Below are positions 1-11,758 of a DNA stretch of 64,000 bases, in pieces. The DNA lies in the NCBI RefSeq assembly GCF_033297395.1, contig NW_027041824.1, positions 2,261,687-2,325,686 of the forward strand. Reading direction: 5' to 3'. The notes below the pieces were generated by a model. It searched no databases, was not told where the DNA came from, and saw only the letters and a program-made list of their open reading frames with translations. Source of the DNA: Canariomyces notabilis. Lineage: Eukaryota > Ascomycota > Sordariomycetes > Sordariales > Chaetomiaceae. Within the stretch, counting starts at the first letter, position 1. Each line of letters starts with the position of its first letter. The position numbers were made by a program, and so were the translations under genes.

Positions 1-660
1 GGCCAATCGCCGCCGGCTTTCTCACGAACTTACAATCACCACTCCCAGTGATTGGCGATTGGAGGCTGAACTTTAATATTGACCACAGCATTCAGCCTCC
101 CAGGCAGAAGCGAGACTACACAGAAGGTCGAAGATTTCCACATGTCCTACGGAGGCTCGGAGGTACAGTGAATAGAAAGGTCTGCCAAGTTGCGGTTGAC
201 GTTAAGGTTTGACTAACGTCTCTCCAGCTGTCTGCTAAGTACCTTAGTGTAACGTCGACTGATGTTAAAGCTGCAGACCACTCACTGAAATGAAGCTCAA
301 CAACTCCCCTCGTCGTGGTCTGTGCCAGTCTTCCCAAGCCCGATGGCTTGCATGATGCTGCCATGTCTTGGCCATCATCACTAGCCTATTGGTTCAAACC
401 TTTGGTTCTCAGAAAATGTGGCGGAAGCGCGCTGAATATGTATCTGCGGGCACGCGAGAACAACAATCCCTCTTCTTCAGCCTTCGGCTCGGGGATGGGC
501 AGAAAGTCAGGGGCATTTTATTATACAACCAGATATGGGCCGCGACAACCGCGCAGGAAGCCGGATTGCTTCGCTTTTTCTCAATTGTTCATCTAGGCCC
601 GTGGCACCCTTCGGCCTGGTTCCGCTCGTTTTGCCGCCCAGGAAGGGTTAAGTTATCGCG
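1..660. other. Upstream region of the VWA gene
   Basis: No convincing gene. Small open frames here lack introns, start context or recognisable protein character. The stretch holds an inverted CCAAT element near 386-390 and an AT-rich TATA-like stretch (tattatac) near 517-525, about 140 bp before the VWA start codon. It is best read as promoter and 5' leader. Confidence 0.5.
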
Positions 661-2942
661 ATGCGCGCCTCCTCATTCTTTCCGGCGTTGCTCGTCACAG
701 TCGCGGCAGCAAAGGCCGTTGCAATTAACCTTTCGCCCCGACAGTTGAGCAAAAGACAAACGACGGAAGTGTGTACCGATCTCACCATCAGCAGCAACAA
801 TGGCGATCGAAAAGTCGTCCTTGTCATTGATAGCAGCGGATCCATGCTCGACTACGATCCGGATGACTTGCGTCTGGCAGCTGCCCGCTCGCTCAACGAC
901 TTCCTGATCTCGAACGGCGAAGCGGGCGGAGAACGGAAAGCCGACCAGGTCGCCGTTGTCGGCTTCGACTCGTCGTCGTACACCGTTTTCCCGCCTGGCG
1001 ACCCCGGTAACCCCGCCGCCGACGAGGCCATCAGCGGTATCATCGCGGACGGTGGGACCTACATTGCCAGCGGCGTGTACGAGGCCATCGATCACATCAA
1101 CGCAATGCCGGGAGACACCAAGGATAGGAGCGCAATCGTGGTGTTTACGGATGGCTCGGTAAGACCGCACGCCGGAGCTGTAGACGTCCAGCTTGCTGAC
1201 CTGTCCTTCTACAGGACTCTGACACGGCCGAGCTCGTTAGTGCAATCAACGAGGCGACCGGCCTTGGCATTCGGGTTTCGTTTGGCTACCTAGATAGCGG
1301 TTCGAGCCAGCCTGATGAGGTCCTCCTGGCCCTGCGCCAGTCCAAGGGCGTGTATGCCACCATTGCCTTCGCTGCCGGGTCGCAGAACTTCGTCAACTAT
1401 GTGCTCTTAAACGGTCTCACGTACCAGGACAACCCTCAGGGTGCTGGCGACCGTCTTCTAGCGGGTCTTGCCACGACGCAGTTCATCGACGGGTCAGGCA
1501 CGGTCGCACTCAAATACAACGCAGCGCAGGGCGAGCGTGTCAACTTCACCATCGTCAGCTTCACGGGTGACAGGCTTAATGTAGAGGCAAAGATGGGCAG
1601 CCAGACACTGTACGCTAGCACCCGTGCCACGTCGAGCAGGCAGTTCTTCGACATCACCGCGCCGGGTTCCGGGCAGCTCGATGTGTTCGTAACGTCGCCC
1701 GATTCGCCGACTGACGGTCTGTTCTCGGTTCTCACCAACTCCAACCAGCCTATTAAGAACTGTACAGTTGGTGTAAGCAACAAGGACGGCAGTCTGAGCC
1801 CGGGGGCGAAAGCAGGTGTCGCTGTCGGTGTCATCGCAGGCGTGGCTGCTATGGCCGGTGCTGCCTTTGTTGGATATAAGTACTTTTTTGCAACAGGTGC
1901 GGATGGCGCTGCTCCAACCGGAGGTCTGGAAGGAAACCAGGGTTCGTTCGACCCGCGAGCCGAGAAGGTCCAGCCACACACAAGCGTCTCCCCTCTCGGA
2001 CAGCAGCCCCTGGACGGCCCACCGACTAACGGCATGCTACCACCCGGTGCTGAACTTGACGGGAACCTGACGGGTCAGAACTATGGAGTGCACGACGGCG
2101 GGTTTTATAATATCCCGCCCAACGGCGCCCCTCCTACCGGTCCTAGTGGCGTTCCTCCCATGGATATGCCACCTACAGGAGGCCCTGGAGGAGGTGGTGG
2201 TATAGGCGCCCCCAGCGCCTTTGTGCCCCCCATGATGCCACCACTTCTATCGCAGAAAGACCCGGCATCAGGAAGCATCGACTCGCATCAGACCAACACT
2301 TCCCAACAACCCCTTTACAAGGATTCGTACCAGAGCCAGCAATCTCTCTCCAAAGACTCATACCAGAGCCAGCAAGCTTTCTCCAAAGACTCGTACCAAA
2401 CTCATCACTCTACCTACACAGTCCAGTACCAGCAACACGTCTACCAGCAGCCACTTGGCAGTCATCCTGGAGGGGGCTACACCATGGACGCCCAGCCGAC
2501 AGGCGGGACCGGAACCGGAACCGACCCGCACTGCCAGGCCCCGACCGCGCAAGACCCGAAGTCCATCGGTCCGACCCCCGTAGACCCGAAGTCCATTGGG
2601 CCGGCCCCGGTAGACCCGAAGTCCATTGGCCCGTCGCCAACGCCAAACCATCCGGACATGGGGACGCCCGGGTGCCAGGAACCCACTCCCGGTGGGAACG
2701 GTGGGCAGTCCACTTCTACTACGCCCGGGTTCAACGTGCCCAGCCCGCCGTCGTGGCAGCAGCAGCAGAACAAGGACGGGGACAAGCATCACCATCACCC
2801 GTGGCTGGCCCCGGACATGGCATGCGAGCATCCCGAGTGCGAGTTGAACCTGGCCGCCCACGTGTGCTCCCCGAGCAAGGAGACGTGCGTGTGCGTGTGC
2901 AGGGACGCAAAGTGTCCAGTTCTGAAGGCCCGCCGGGGTTGA
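661..2942 (+). CDS. Secreted/type I membrane VWA-domain protein
   Basis: Two exons, 661-1158 and 1215-2942, joined over a 56-bp GT..AG intron that restores frame; 741 residues. Residues 1-21 form a signal peptide, followed by a Kex2-like Lys-Arg at 31-32. A von Willebrand A domain starts near residue 50. Its metal-binding (MIDAS) site is visible as D57-S59-S61 (DSSGS), a downstream GGT threonine, and an aspartate in FTDG beside the exon junction. A hydrophobic span at about 365-390 is a likely membrane anchor. The tail of about 350 residues is rich in Pro, Gly and Gln. It carries three KDSYQ units, three DPKSIGP units, a four-histidine run and seven cysteines in the last 40 residues. VWA domains bind protein ligands through a metal ion, so a cell-surface adhesion or ligand-binding role is likely but inferred. 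I recognise no named orthologue. The gene model is strong, the function open. Confidence 0.85.
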
Positions 2943-4120
2943 TTCGTTGGATTCGTTCAATTGTGGTTTTTGTTTCTTGTTTTTTTGAAGGGAAGGCTGC
3001 TAAGGAGGATCTCTGTATGATACCTAAGTTGTACTGTCTTTGGATTGTTTGACCTTCTTTTCTTTTTTATTCTCTTTTTATCTCTTCCTCTGGAGGAACA
3101 TGAAGCGGTTCCTGTTTTTCCTCGGATGCTTAGACTGTAAGTTGAAGACGGGCGTTTCTAATGTGCATGGATAGGATGCAGTTACCTGGACCACAATGCC
3201 CAGTCGTATACCATTTGTTTCGAGTCTTTCCCTTGAGTTTTGAATGTGAGTCAGAATTTCTGTAGCGAGAAAAAGCCTATAGTGCGAATAGAAATTCTCT
3301 TTCTAAAATGTATTGTATCTTGAGGTTGTGGGGCGCGCCTGCACTAACCCTAACCCTCATGGGGTACCTGTGCCCCGAAGAAAGTGCTAGTTAGTGCTCG
3401 CGTAGTGGTTCCTTCCTCCTTCCTCAAGGTGTGTACGTTTCCAACTTTCCACCTCGACTTTCGAGAATGGCGTTCTTCGACAATAGGTTGGTGCTACGTT
3501 ACAAACGTGGCGAACTAACGTTCATGCTTTCATCGCCAGGGCACATCCGGACGAAGTGTACTTGTACAAGCTGGAGAATTCTTGAATCCTGACGACACCC
3601 AAGACGATGACTTGAACTGCGAACCGCGGATTGGCCTGCCCCGTCGCTGTCAGTTGAGGCATCTGCCTGCAACCCCGCTCTGCTGCACTCAACCATCCAG
3701 TTTGAGCTGGTTAATTGCACGACCTTCAGTCAGCCTTGGACATGGATTCCATTCGTTGACATGAACGGCGGCATGGTACGATTGTTCTTGAGATTGGCCA
3801 GTGGTGACACTGGCTCTTCTCGTCCCCTCCCTCTTCTCCTCCGGCACATAGATACCGTGTATTCGAGCAAACACCCCCAGACTTGGTGATACGAAAGATA
3901 ATTGCAGCTTTTTGGTAATAGCGATCCTTGGGCGAGGCTGAGTTGTGCGCCTTGTCTAGGTCCACTGCCACTGCTGCCCAGCCTGTGGGCTGCCGGGATT
4001 ACCTGCACCAGCGATTTCTCACGCTCAGCTTCGAGGCCGTCGTGCTGCTGTTTTGCTTCCCAAGTCGCTCATTCCAGTGTCCGAGTGTCGATACCGATCG
4101 GTCACTAGAAGACGTGCCTA
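2943..4120. other. Intergenic region with short telomere-type repeat
   Basis: 3' flank of the VWA gene and upstream region of the next gene. It includes a T-rich stretch at about 3050-3090, probably 3' UTR, and two units of CCCTAA at 3344-3357. I see no gene I can support; short frames on both strands look random. Confidence 0.5.
3344..3357 (-). repeat. Short interstitial telomeric (TTAGGG)2 motif
   Basis: The + strand reads two successive CCCTAA units. TTAGGG is the telomere repeat of most filamentous ascomycetes. Two units are too few to be a fossil telomere; this may be a telobox-type protein-binding site or chance. Confidence 0.5.
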
Positions 4121-7100
4121 ATGGCCTCCCTTGGCAGATTGACGAATTCCATTGTCTCAGCCATCAACGAGAACAACATCTCGCTGGCCAACCTCAACTT
4201 CGACTTCTCTCTGGTGACTGTGCAGGTACCGCCAGAGTACACCGGGCTCGGCAGCGCCCTCACAGTGCGCCGGCGCGAAAATGCCGAAAACGGCGCTGCC
4301 CACCGTACCGCACGGAGGCTCGGTGCTCTGTTCGAGTCTGTGATCCCTAATACGCCCCGACTGCTCGCCGTGTACGGCCAGCGCGCATCTGAGATCGTGG
4401 CTTCGCCCGGGGTGAACCCGCCTCCAAACGCCAAACAGCATGGACCCTTCGCCGACTACGTTGGCGCCGAGGCAACCTCCATCTGGGCCGCCGCTACTTC
4501 GGGGAGTTCTTCCATTGCCGTACACCTCCTGGCCTGCCTGCTGGCCCGTGCGTTTGACGACCCGGCCGTCGCTACCTCGGTTCTGGCAGAGCTGGTCGTG
4601 GAGCGGCAGCGCGAGGTTGAAAAGATGGTAAACTCGAGCTTCAGTCTCTCGGCCGCCCAGTTCGCAGCTGTCAACGCTGCCAGCCAGCAGTTTCAGCGCG
4701 AGGAGCTACGCCAGCTGGACGCCAACGCGAGGGCCTGGCTGCGGTGCGCTGACGCTGCCATGGTCCGCGAGCACACGCAGCTCCAGCTCATTGTGAAGAA
4801 CATCAGCCTCCCCGTCCTCGGCGGCGGTGCTTCGCTTTACTCAGAGGTCATCAGCGTCTGGAAACATGCCATGGCCGGTCTCGAGAGATTCCTAGGCGGC
4901 GAACCACAAAGCGTGACAAACGGGGGGATCCTGCTGGCCATATCCTCGTGGCATCTGTACCCGAACCTTGTCGTTCTCGGTGATCCGGTCAAGACAGTTG
5001 ACACCAAAGACTCCCTTCTCAAGGGTGCCGGCGTTATTACGGTAGGCATGACGAGGAATTCAGCAGCGAGCGGTCAGCCTGCTGTCGGGGAGGAGACAGA
5101 GGGCATCTATTGGTCTCTATCCCTCTCGCATTACCGGTACTACGGAGCCCCGGTTCAGGTAGTCGGCGGGGTTGGCGAGCGGCTGACTATTGAGGAACTC
5201 CATATGATTGCTCTGGGGAGTCTCTTGGGTTCGTGGGATGTTCCTCGCTCAGATCTGTCCTCGGCAGCCCGATGGGTCACGAAGCTGTGGTCCTGTGTAG
5301 AAAGGGCGAAACCATCGCTCAAGCGGCCTTCATGGCTCCGTATCCTCGCCCAGACAGCTGATCGGTTCATTACCATCACTCCTGAGTCAGAGAAGCAACA
5401 TTGCAACGCGCTAGTCGAGTTTGGGTACCGGCGGTTTCGAACTTTTCTGGGGACAACACGCGAACTAGGAAAGAGTGGGAGGAAGACGTGCCGAACTCTC
5501 CCGTGGTTGGGGCTCCGCTCCCAACATGTGCTAAGTGCACTTTCATGCAGCAATCTGTCGGACGGCGCTATTAGCTACCTGACGGGGGTTGCGGGCTCGG
5601 GTGGACTCGGACCCGGCGATGCACTCATCGTCCAGGTGTCGCCTGGGCGTAATAAAAAAGGGCGAGACTGCATGAATCACGTCTATGTATCGCCTTTGCG
5701 CCGCCAAGACGAAAACGAGCTACGGAACCTCCCACCGGATTCTGATATCCCGGCGCTAGAGTACGAATCGGACGAGAATCCTGGGTCATCCACCACCCGC
5801 AACAGACACAAACACAAATCCAGGGAGTCCGCGAGAGAACACGACGCTGGACGAGCGATCAAACGATATTGGCAAGAGTGTAAATTCGGCCGATGGAAGG
5901 CTGCGTTCGAGATTGACGGGAGGCCTGCGTCCCCGCCATTATTTTACCTAGATGAACGCGGGTGGTTCACACAAAGCAAGCCTGATGCTTCTACTGATGA
6001 GGAGCCGGCGCCGGTATGGAGCCCGCCTGTATCAAGTTGGAAAGCGGCTCAACGGCCCGCGTCACAGACAGTGGGTTCCATTAACTTAGGACTTAGCGGA
6101 ACGATCAAAACACCTCTTGTCCATGATTCGATTGTCCAAGCATTTCACAGTGAAACGGCTGAGGTGCTCGTCCCCAGCGATAATTCAGGACGGCCTTGAA
6201 GGTGTGACCAGACAGGCCCTACGATATCAGGGCTTCCTCGGAACGGCTCAGAAATCCTTCCGGCTTTGGCTAGCCGAGTCGCTGTCAGGAGGCAGACTCA
6301 AGGAGTTCGAGCGGCTGGTGCGCAAATTACGCTCCGGGGCAGCTGAGACGCAGCTACCCCTTGACCTGGCCACGGCGATGCTCGAGACCGAGGTGGTGCC
6401 TCTCCTCCTGTGGCAATACCTCGAAGGGGCAGACCCGTATGAGCCTGATGATCTTATTTCAGATTTCCTTGGACTAATGGAGCAAGAACGAGAGGCGTGC
6501 CGGGAAGGCCTTCGCCCGTTTCGCAACCTAGCCACGGCCACGGCCGTTTACGAAGGGCTCAAAGGGGCCACCATCTCGTCCCGCATCGTTGAGACCGGCT
6601 TAGCAGAAGCTGGGTGGAGCGACGAAGCTCCAGTGTACTCGCAAAGAAAACAACAGCTGATTCCCGCGACATCATACCACGGGTCTACTCCGCTGCCGAC
6701 GCGCAACCACGTCTTTAGCTGCATTGCGATGCTCGAGACGGGCGTCGTCAACATCCGGCCAGAGGATCTAGAGAACGTGTTCGGCCTCTCCGCGGGGAAC
6801 TCGCTCTTTGTGCTATCGCAGTTCCTGACCGACCCGGCCGCGCAAGTGAGCTCGACAAGTGTCACCCGGCTCGTTGGCAACGTCGGGCGACCAGGAGTGA
6901 GCTTTCTGGTGCCCCCGTTTGCTAGGCCTCTGGTGCGGCCGCTGAGCACATCATACCACGCCGTGAGCTACGAGCCGTTTGACGGGAAATGGGAAGACAA
7001 TTTCGCCGGAACCTCGCTCCACCTTTCGTTCACAAAGAATGAGTTCCCCATCGACTACGGAGTCACGGGCATCCGAGACCACCAGGTATTCCTGGTCGAG

Positions 7101-7601
7101 AGCGTTATCGCCGTCCACAATAGCGGTGAGTGGGTAGCCGACGTGGACCTGCTCGGCGCCTTTGACAGCGGCGCATTCACATGCCTGCCCATGCGCCGGA
7201 CGCCGCCTGCTGCAAGCAGCGTCTGCAAGCACTCGGATGCGCTCGTAGCCGAGGTGCGGCAAAACGTTACGTCTATCGATACCTGGGAGGAGGTGCTGGA
7301 CAAGCCGCCCGGACTCTCTGTCGTGCGTGCCCAGAATAATTGGCCAGCAAGGCTGGCGGTGGTGGCCGTGTTGTGGCAAACGCGAGGCGACAGGGCGGAT
7401 GTGGTAGCTGAAGACGAGCTTGAGACTTCCTCGACGCTAAGCCCTCCTACCTGTTCTCCGCAAAGCCCGAACCACGATTTTGCAGTCTTAGGGAACAATA
7501 ATGACGCTTGCCACATCTGTGTCTATCGGCAACTCAAGAAGGCACTCAGTGAGGGGAAACACGGATGGACGGCGGACAAGAGCTTCTATGTTGTAGCGTG
7601 A
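4121..7601 (+). CDS. Large conserved-looking protein of unknown function
   Basis: Two long open frames join through one intron. Exon 1 runs from the ATG at 4121 to 6013 and exon 2 from 6090 to 7601. The second frame opens exactly at 6090, directly after a TTAACTTAG acceptor. The donor gtatgg at 6014 keeps frame (76-bp intron); gtatca at 6029 also keeps frame (61-bp intron), so five residues are uncertain. The product is about 1,134 residues. I see no signal peptide, P-loop or membrane segment. A motif around SSWHLYPNLVVLG, near residue 272, has the look of a conserved core. A charged region full of Arg, Lys and His lies near residues 545-580, just before the exon junction. I do not recognise the family and assign no function. 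Codon use and continuous length support a real gene. Confidence 0.75.
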
Positions 7602-8879
7602 CTTGGGCAACGGATCATATACCGATGACATGAACAACGTACACATTGCCGTACAGATCACAAGCCCCGGATCCGTACTACAACTGTAAGTAGCCCGTAT
7701 AGCAGTTGCATGGCTGCCGCTATGTGTTGTACAGTGCTAACACTACCGCCGGGTTCACTGCAGCGCGCCCCGAAACCCGAGCGTTACCCCATTCTCATCT
7801 TCTATAGGATTTCTGCAGAGAGTTGGCTTATTTCAGTGGTCTCCATTTTGCCCTTAAGACCAGTTCCCCGAGTTATAAGGATTTTTGGCCTCGGTAGTAG
7901 TGTTGTAAACTACGCGGGATCCTCTGTCTCCAGGCCGGGCCGGGCCGGGACACTGGGCCGCGACTCCACTCCGAATCCGATCCTCGGCGCCGATCGGCTC
8001 CGACTCCGATCCGGGTCCGGGTCCGGGTCCGTGTCCGGCCCGCAGTGGTAAGGGTTAAGTGTATGCATCTAATGTACCTTATCGTATCCGGCTAGTTGAA
8101 CCAGACTAGCCCAAAGCGGGGGTTCCTCGGTTCCATAGCTCCGGCTTGCACCTCTAGACCCCAAATGGTCTCCTTTCTTTCTGGGTCTGAAGCTGGCATT
8201 TCGAGGCTGATCTTGCAAGGCAGGTCTCGGGGGAGAGGGAGTCGCGACGCTGGGCCCTTTGTAAAGCTGAGTGCCAGTGGCCTGGCTGCTAGGATTAACG
8301 ACGATCAGGAGTGTCCACGATGTCATGGCTGGTTGAGGCAGATGCTTTCGCAATGGCAGTGCCGGGTTAGAAGAAGCATGAGGGGAACTCACTGTAGGTG
8401 TTGCTGGTTGTTACAGAAATTGATTTTTGTTGAGGAGCAACATAGTTGGTGAGGAGGCGTACATGGTCTGCTCTCTGCAGTAGGATGGTCTGATTCAAAG
8501 CTTGTTGTTTGCAGACATGCTCCTGTCTACTTTCTGTGTCTGTCTTTGATCTTTTGTGTCATATATTGGCAGCTTCAAGTGATGGACGCTCTTCTCACCG
8601 AGTGCGAGATACTTGTGAGACTTCCTTTCGTGTTTTTGCTATCAATCATAGCCCTCGTAACTGATTCCTGGGAAAGTATGCTCGCTAAGTTTGTGAACGA
8701 AGTGCTACCTAGTAGCAGAAAACCCCCCGTCGACCCTTCCCTCGTCTACCTGATCTACTCCGCCTCTGAAAATCAAGTAATCTGCCGCCTTCTCTGCCAC
8801 TGGAAGCAAACCTGAGTCCACGGAGCCCAGAACCCTCAGTTCGGCGCATGCACCATCGTTAGTGTCGAGGCGCAGGAGC
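7602..8879. other. Intergenic region with GC-rich direct repeats
   Basis: Between the unknown large gene and the 3' end of the SET gene. The notable content is a GC-rich low-complexity stretch at 7930-8040. Part of 8700-8879 may be a further 3' exon of the SET gene (see that entry). No other gene supported. Confidence 0.45.
7930..8040. repeat. GC-rich short-unit repeat tract
   Basis: A run of GGGCC units is followed by alternating CGACTCC/CGATCC units and then about three GGGTCC hexamers. The units are 5-7 bp and imperfect. It looks like a slippage-generated, simple-sequence tract in non-coding DNA. Confidence 0.6.
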
Positions 8880-10068
8880 TCACCATGAACTTGGAGTCAT
8901 GGATGAGAAGCCAAAGGCCTCCTCGTTCATCTTCCTAATGTCCTGGTCTGTCAAGGGAGTACAGCCACCACAGGTGCACACGAAGCCAAAATCCCGATAA
9001 AGCCGGGCAGCCGAGTCTCCATAACTGATCGTAAGCTCGGTGCCGGCTGGAATTTCATCTTTGCACACTCTGAATGTGATAACCCCAGTGTCGTCATCGA
9101 GCTTGTACTTGACGTTGCGGACCGGCTCGCAAGCATGGTTGAAGCGAGAGGCGGTCGCAAAGATGGCGAATTCCTTCCCGAGCTGGAAACTAGGTTAGAA
9201 TAAGGATGGTTAGTCACAAGTGGCATATGCATTCCACATCCGAGGCCACCACCCGAGCCCTTACGAGTTACGCTGCATAATTTGCTCAATCTTCTTGAAC
9301 GGGCAGCATCTGTCGTCGCAATGCAGATTCAAGTATGTGTTCTTATCGGCTTCTGAAAGATTACTAAACGCTCGCCTGAGGTAGAACCAAGTGGTTCGGA
9401 GCAGTGGCTCTTCAACCAGGATGATCTCGTCTTTCTTCAAAGCGCGGACCGCAAAGGCGCCTACCCCTCCCAGTCTCGACGGCCGAATTTCGAAGAACTG
9501 CTGAAAGTCACGGCCTAGATGAGAGGGACAACCTGACTGTTGAGGACACGGAGAATGCTGTTGCCCGTTTATGGGTTTTTCATTATCCCCCGAAGGTGCT
9601 GTGTGGTCTTCCACATCCAAATCGGTCTGTCCTGTACAGCGAGACTGGGAGAGGCTTGCTACCTCGGATTCCTCAGAATCTTGCTCTCTGTTATCGTGGG
9701 AATACTTCCCTACTGTAGTGATGGGCGAAGCTTCTATGGGGAAAGACCCAGAAGAGATATCAGTGGCAGGTGATGCTGTAGTGATATAAACGCTGTCGGT
9801 AGCCTCGGGCTGGAGTATTTGGTTGGATGGGGATGGTGTCTGACAAATCATCTTAGCACAATATTCCACAAGCAAGAATGGGACTTGTATGATGATCCGA
9901 AAGCGGTTCGTAGCTTCTACACGACTAGTAAGCAAACAGACCTACCGAAGGCTCAGGAGAGCCAGCTGGATGAAGATCACCCGCGAAGGAATACACGTCG
10001 GTGAAGGATGCCGAACTGTGACCAGGGCCCGCACCGAGGGCGTCAAAAGAGGTTAGGTTGGAGAGCAT
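8880..10068 (-). CDS. SET-domain protein (probable protein lysine methyltransferase)
   Basis: Read right to left, the exons are 10068-9946, 9851-9265 and 9189-8880, with introns of 94 and 75 bp that keep frame; 339 residues. The SET core is split over exons 2 and 3. It starts with RLGGVGAFAVRAL, continues with RFNHACEPVRNV (the substrate/cofactor pocket, usually RFNHSC), then ELTISYGD, and ends with a post-SET CTCGGC. Such proteins move a methyl group from S-adenosylmethionine to lysine; the substrate cannot be read here. The start is uncertain. The frame stays open upstream of 10068 to a good short intron at 10132-10172, so an earlier start is possible. The end is also uncertain: a gtgagc donor overlaps the TGA at 8880, with a CTAAC branch site downstream, so spliced transcripts could gain about 30-45 residues. 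The domain call is firm, both termini are not. Confidence 0.8.
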
Positions 10069-10131
10069 GGGTTTCTGGGACAATGCCGCAAAGGCTAACG
10101 AGTAATCAACGCTTGTTGGAGGCCTGCAAAC

Positions 10132-10172
10132 CTGTTAGTGTTCATTCACGGCTACATTGAAAGTCAACTTAC
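10132..10172 (-). other. Candidate intron in the 5' part of the SET gene
   Basis: On the minus strand this 41-bp segment begins gtaagt and ends cactaacag, a near-ideal fungal intron with the branch site next to the acceptor. The flanking sequence stays in frame with the SET protein. It may lie in the 5' UTR or mark an extra N-terminal coding exon. Confidence 0.45.
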
Positions 10173-10957
10173 AGATGCCCGTTTTGTCAAGCAGTTCAGT
10201 CGAGCTTCCTGCTTGGGGAAATCAGGTACTTAGCAATGTCTATCCGCTGTATTGAAAGAAGCACAATGATGCTAGGCTGAAATGCTTGAGACAAAGCTGT
10301 AGGCTGAGAAATCTTAGTAGGCGGTGGAATGATGCGATATCGGCTACTTTTTGCTGTGGATTGGCCGAGTCTTCACGAGTACGAGGAACTTAATGGCACG
10401 AGGGAGACCAAAATAAATTCAGATAAGATTGATCAGATGGTGAAGGGGGTTAGACAACGGGTTTGAGGCGGAGCAAGGAGATTGAACGGCAGCTTCTCCT
10501 AATATTGTGCTTTGCGGAGAGCCGGGGGGTTGATGTGAGCTAAGATACCTATCAACGCAACTCTGCAGTTAGAGAAAAGAATTCGAGGAGCACCGGTTCT
10601 TCTCGAAAGGATCCACCCGGCATGGCATCAAGGAAGAAGAACCTTTGATCGTATCGGTAAATAGTGTGACTTGCCACCTTGGGAAACAGGGAAGGCACGA
10701 TCTGGGAGATTCACCGATCTCGGTGGCGCAAGGGGTGGCATCTGGCTGCACAGTGACAAACTCTGAGTATTGCAGGTCACATATTGACGGAAAGCATTCG
10801 CACTCGAGGCTATCTGAAGAAGAATACCTACCTAGACATTCATAGAGCATGTGTCTTAGTCAAAGTAGATGAGTGATTGCTAGAGTGGTACTTGAGCAAG
10901 GTGGGCCAAAGTGTGTAGGAATGAGAATGACAAAGCTTATGATCGCGTGAAAGACCC

Positions 10958-11392
10958 CTAGAGTCTGAGACTCAAGGAGAATTGAACTAAGGGAGTTTTC
11001 GAACAGAGTTTATGAACGATGTCTTTAAACTTCTGTATCGAGGCTCGAGCTTGCAACTCGGCCTCAGTCCATACCGCTGTCATTAGTTCTCTAAGCCCCG
11101 GTGGTAGATCAACCGTAGGGGCTTCACTCCCGACCTCAGGCTTTCTCCCACTGTTCGCCAATTCACCTATCCTATAAACTCGGCTTGTCCCAGCCAAATG
11201 CCTAAGGAAATTCGTAAGATAGGGGGAATATACAGGAGGAGTCATGTTCTGGACAGCGCTATAAGAGATTGGATTGTGCATATCGCATAACTTGAGCCGC
11301 TCCTAAAATGGCAGGATGAATGAATAGTGCGAGGATGATGGCCGAAAACCGGAGAGTCGGTGAACCCTGAGAATAGCGGCAATGTTGTCCAT
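10958..11392 (-). CDS. Candidate small hypothetical protein, two exons
   Basis: Candidate exons are 11392-11366 and 11302-10958 on the minus strand, giving about 123 residues. The second exon opens right after a clean ccattttag acceptor. A nine-codon first exon starting MDNIAAILR joins it in phase 0, although its donor (gttcac) is weak. The product is plausible, with an amphipathic C-terminal part rich in Lys, Leu and Glu, but I recognise no family. It could equally be a piece of a larger gene running through 10.2-12.1 kb on this strand, possibly including the SET gene's 5' end. Low confidence. Confidence 0.35.
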
Positions 11393-11758
11393 GACGCGGG
11401 TCGTCAAGGGTGTAACTCCCTATGAGTGTTGCTGGGTTTAGGCAACCTTGATGTTGACATGTGTAACCACAACTCTTTCCTCAATTAGACTTAGGTACCT
11501 AATTAAGGTGCTTTGCCCTGACGTCCAATCTCGAGGGAAGATTTTGTCACTCGACAATTGTACTAACCATCTAAGCTACCTATCGATGCAGTGACAGTTT
11601 GGAATTTTAGAGCATAAGTGAACTTGTGAACGGAGTAAGGGCTTGAGGAGAGTTGTACGAAGAACAAAGACAAAGAGTGAAAGGAAAGAATGACTGAATA
11701 GCGATATACGGGCAGCAGTGAAGAAGACCTGGAGATTGCATCTGACTACATGACTCAG

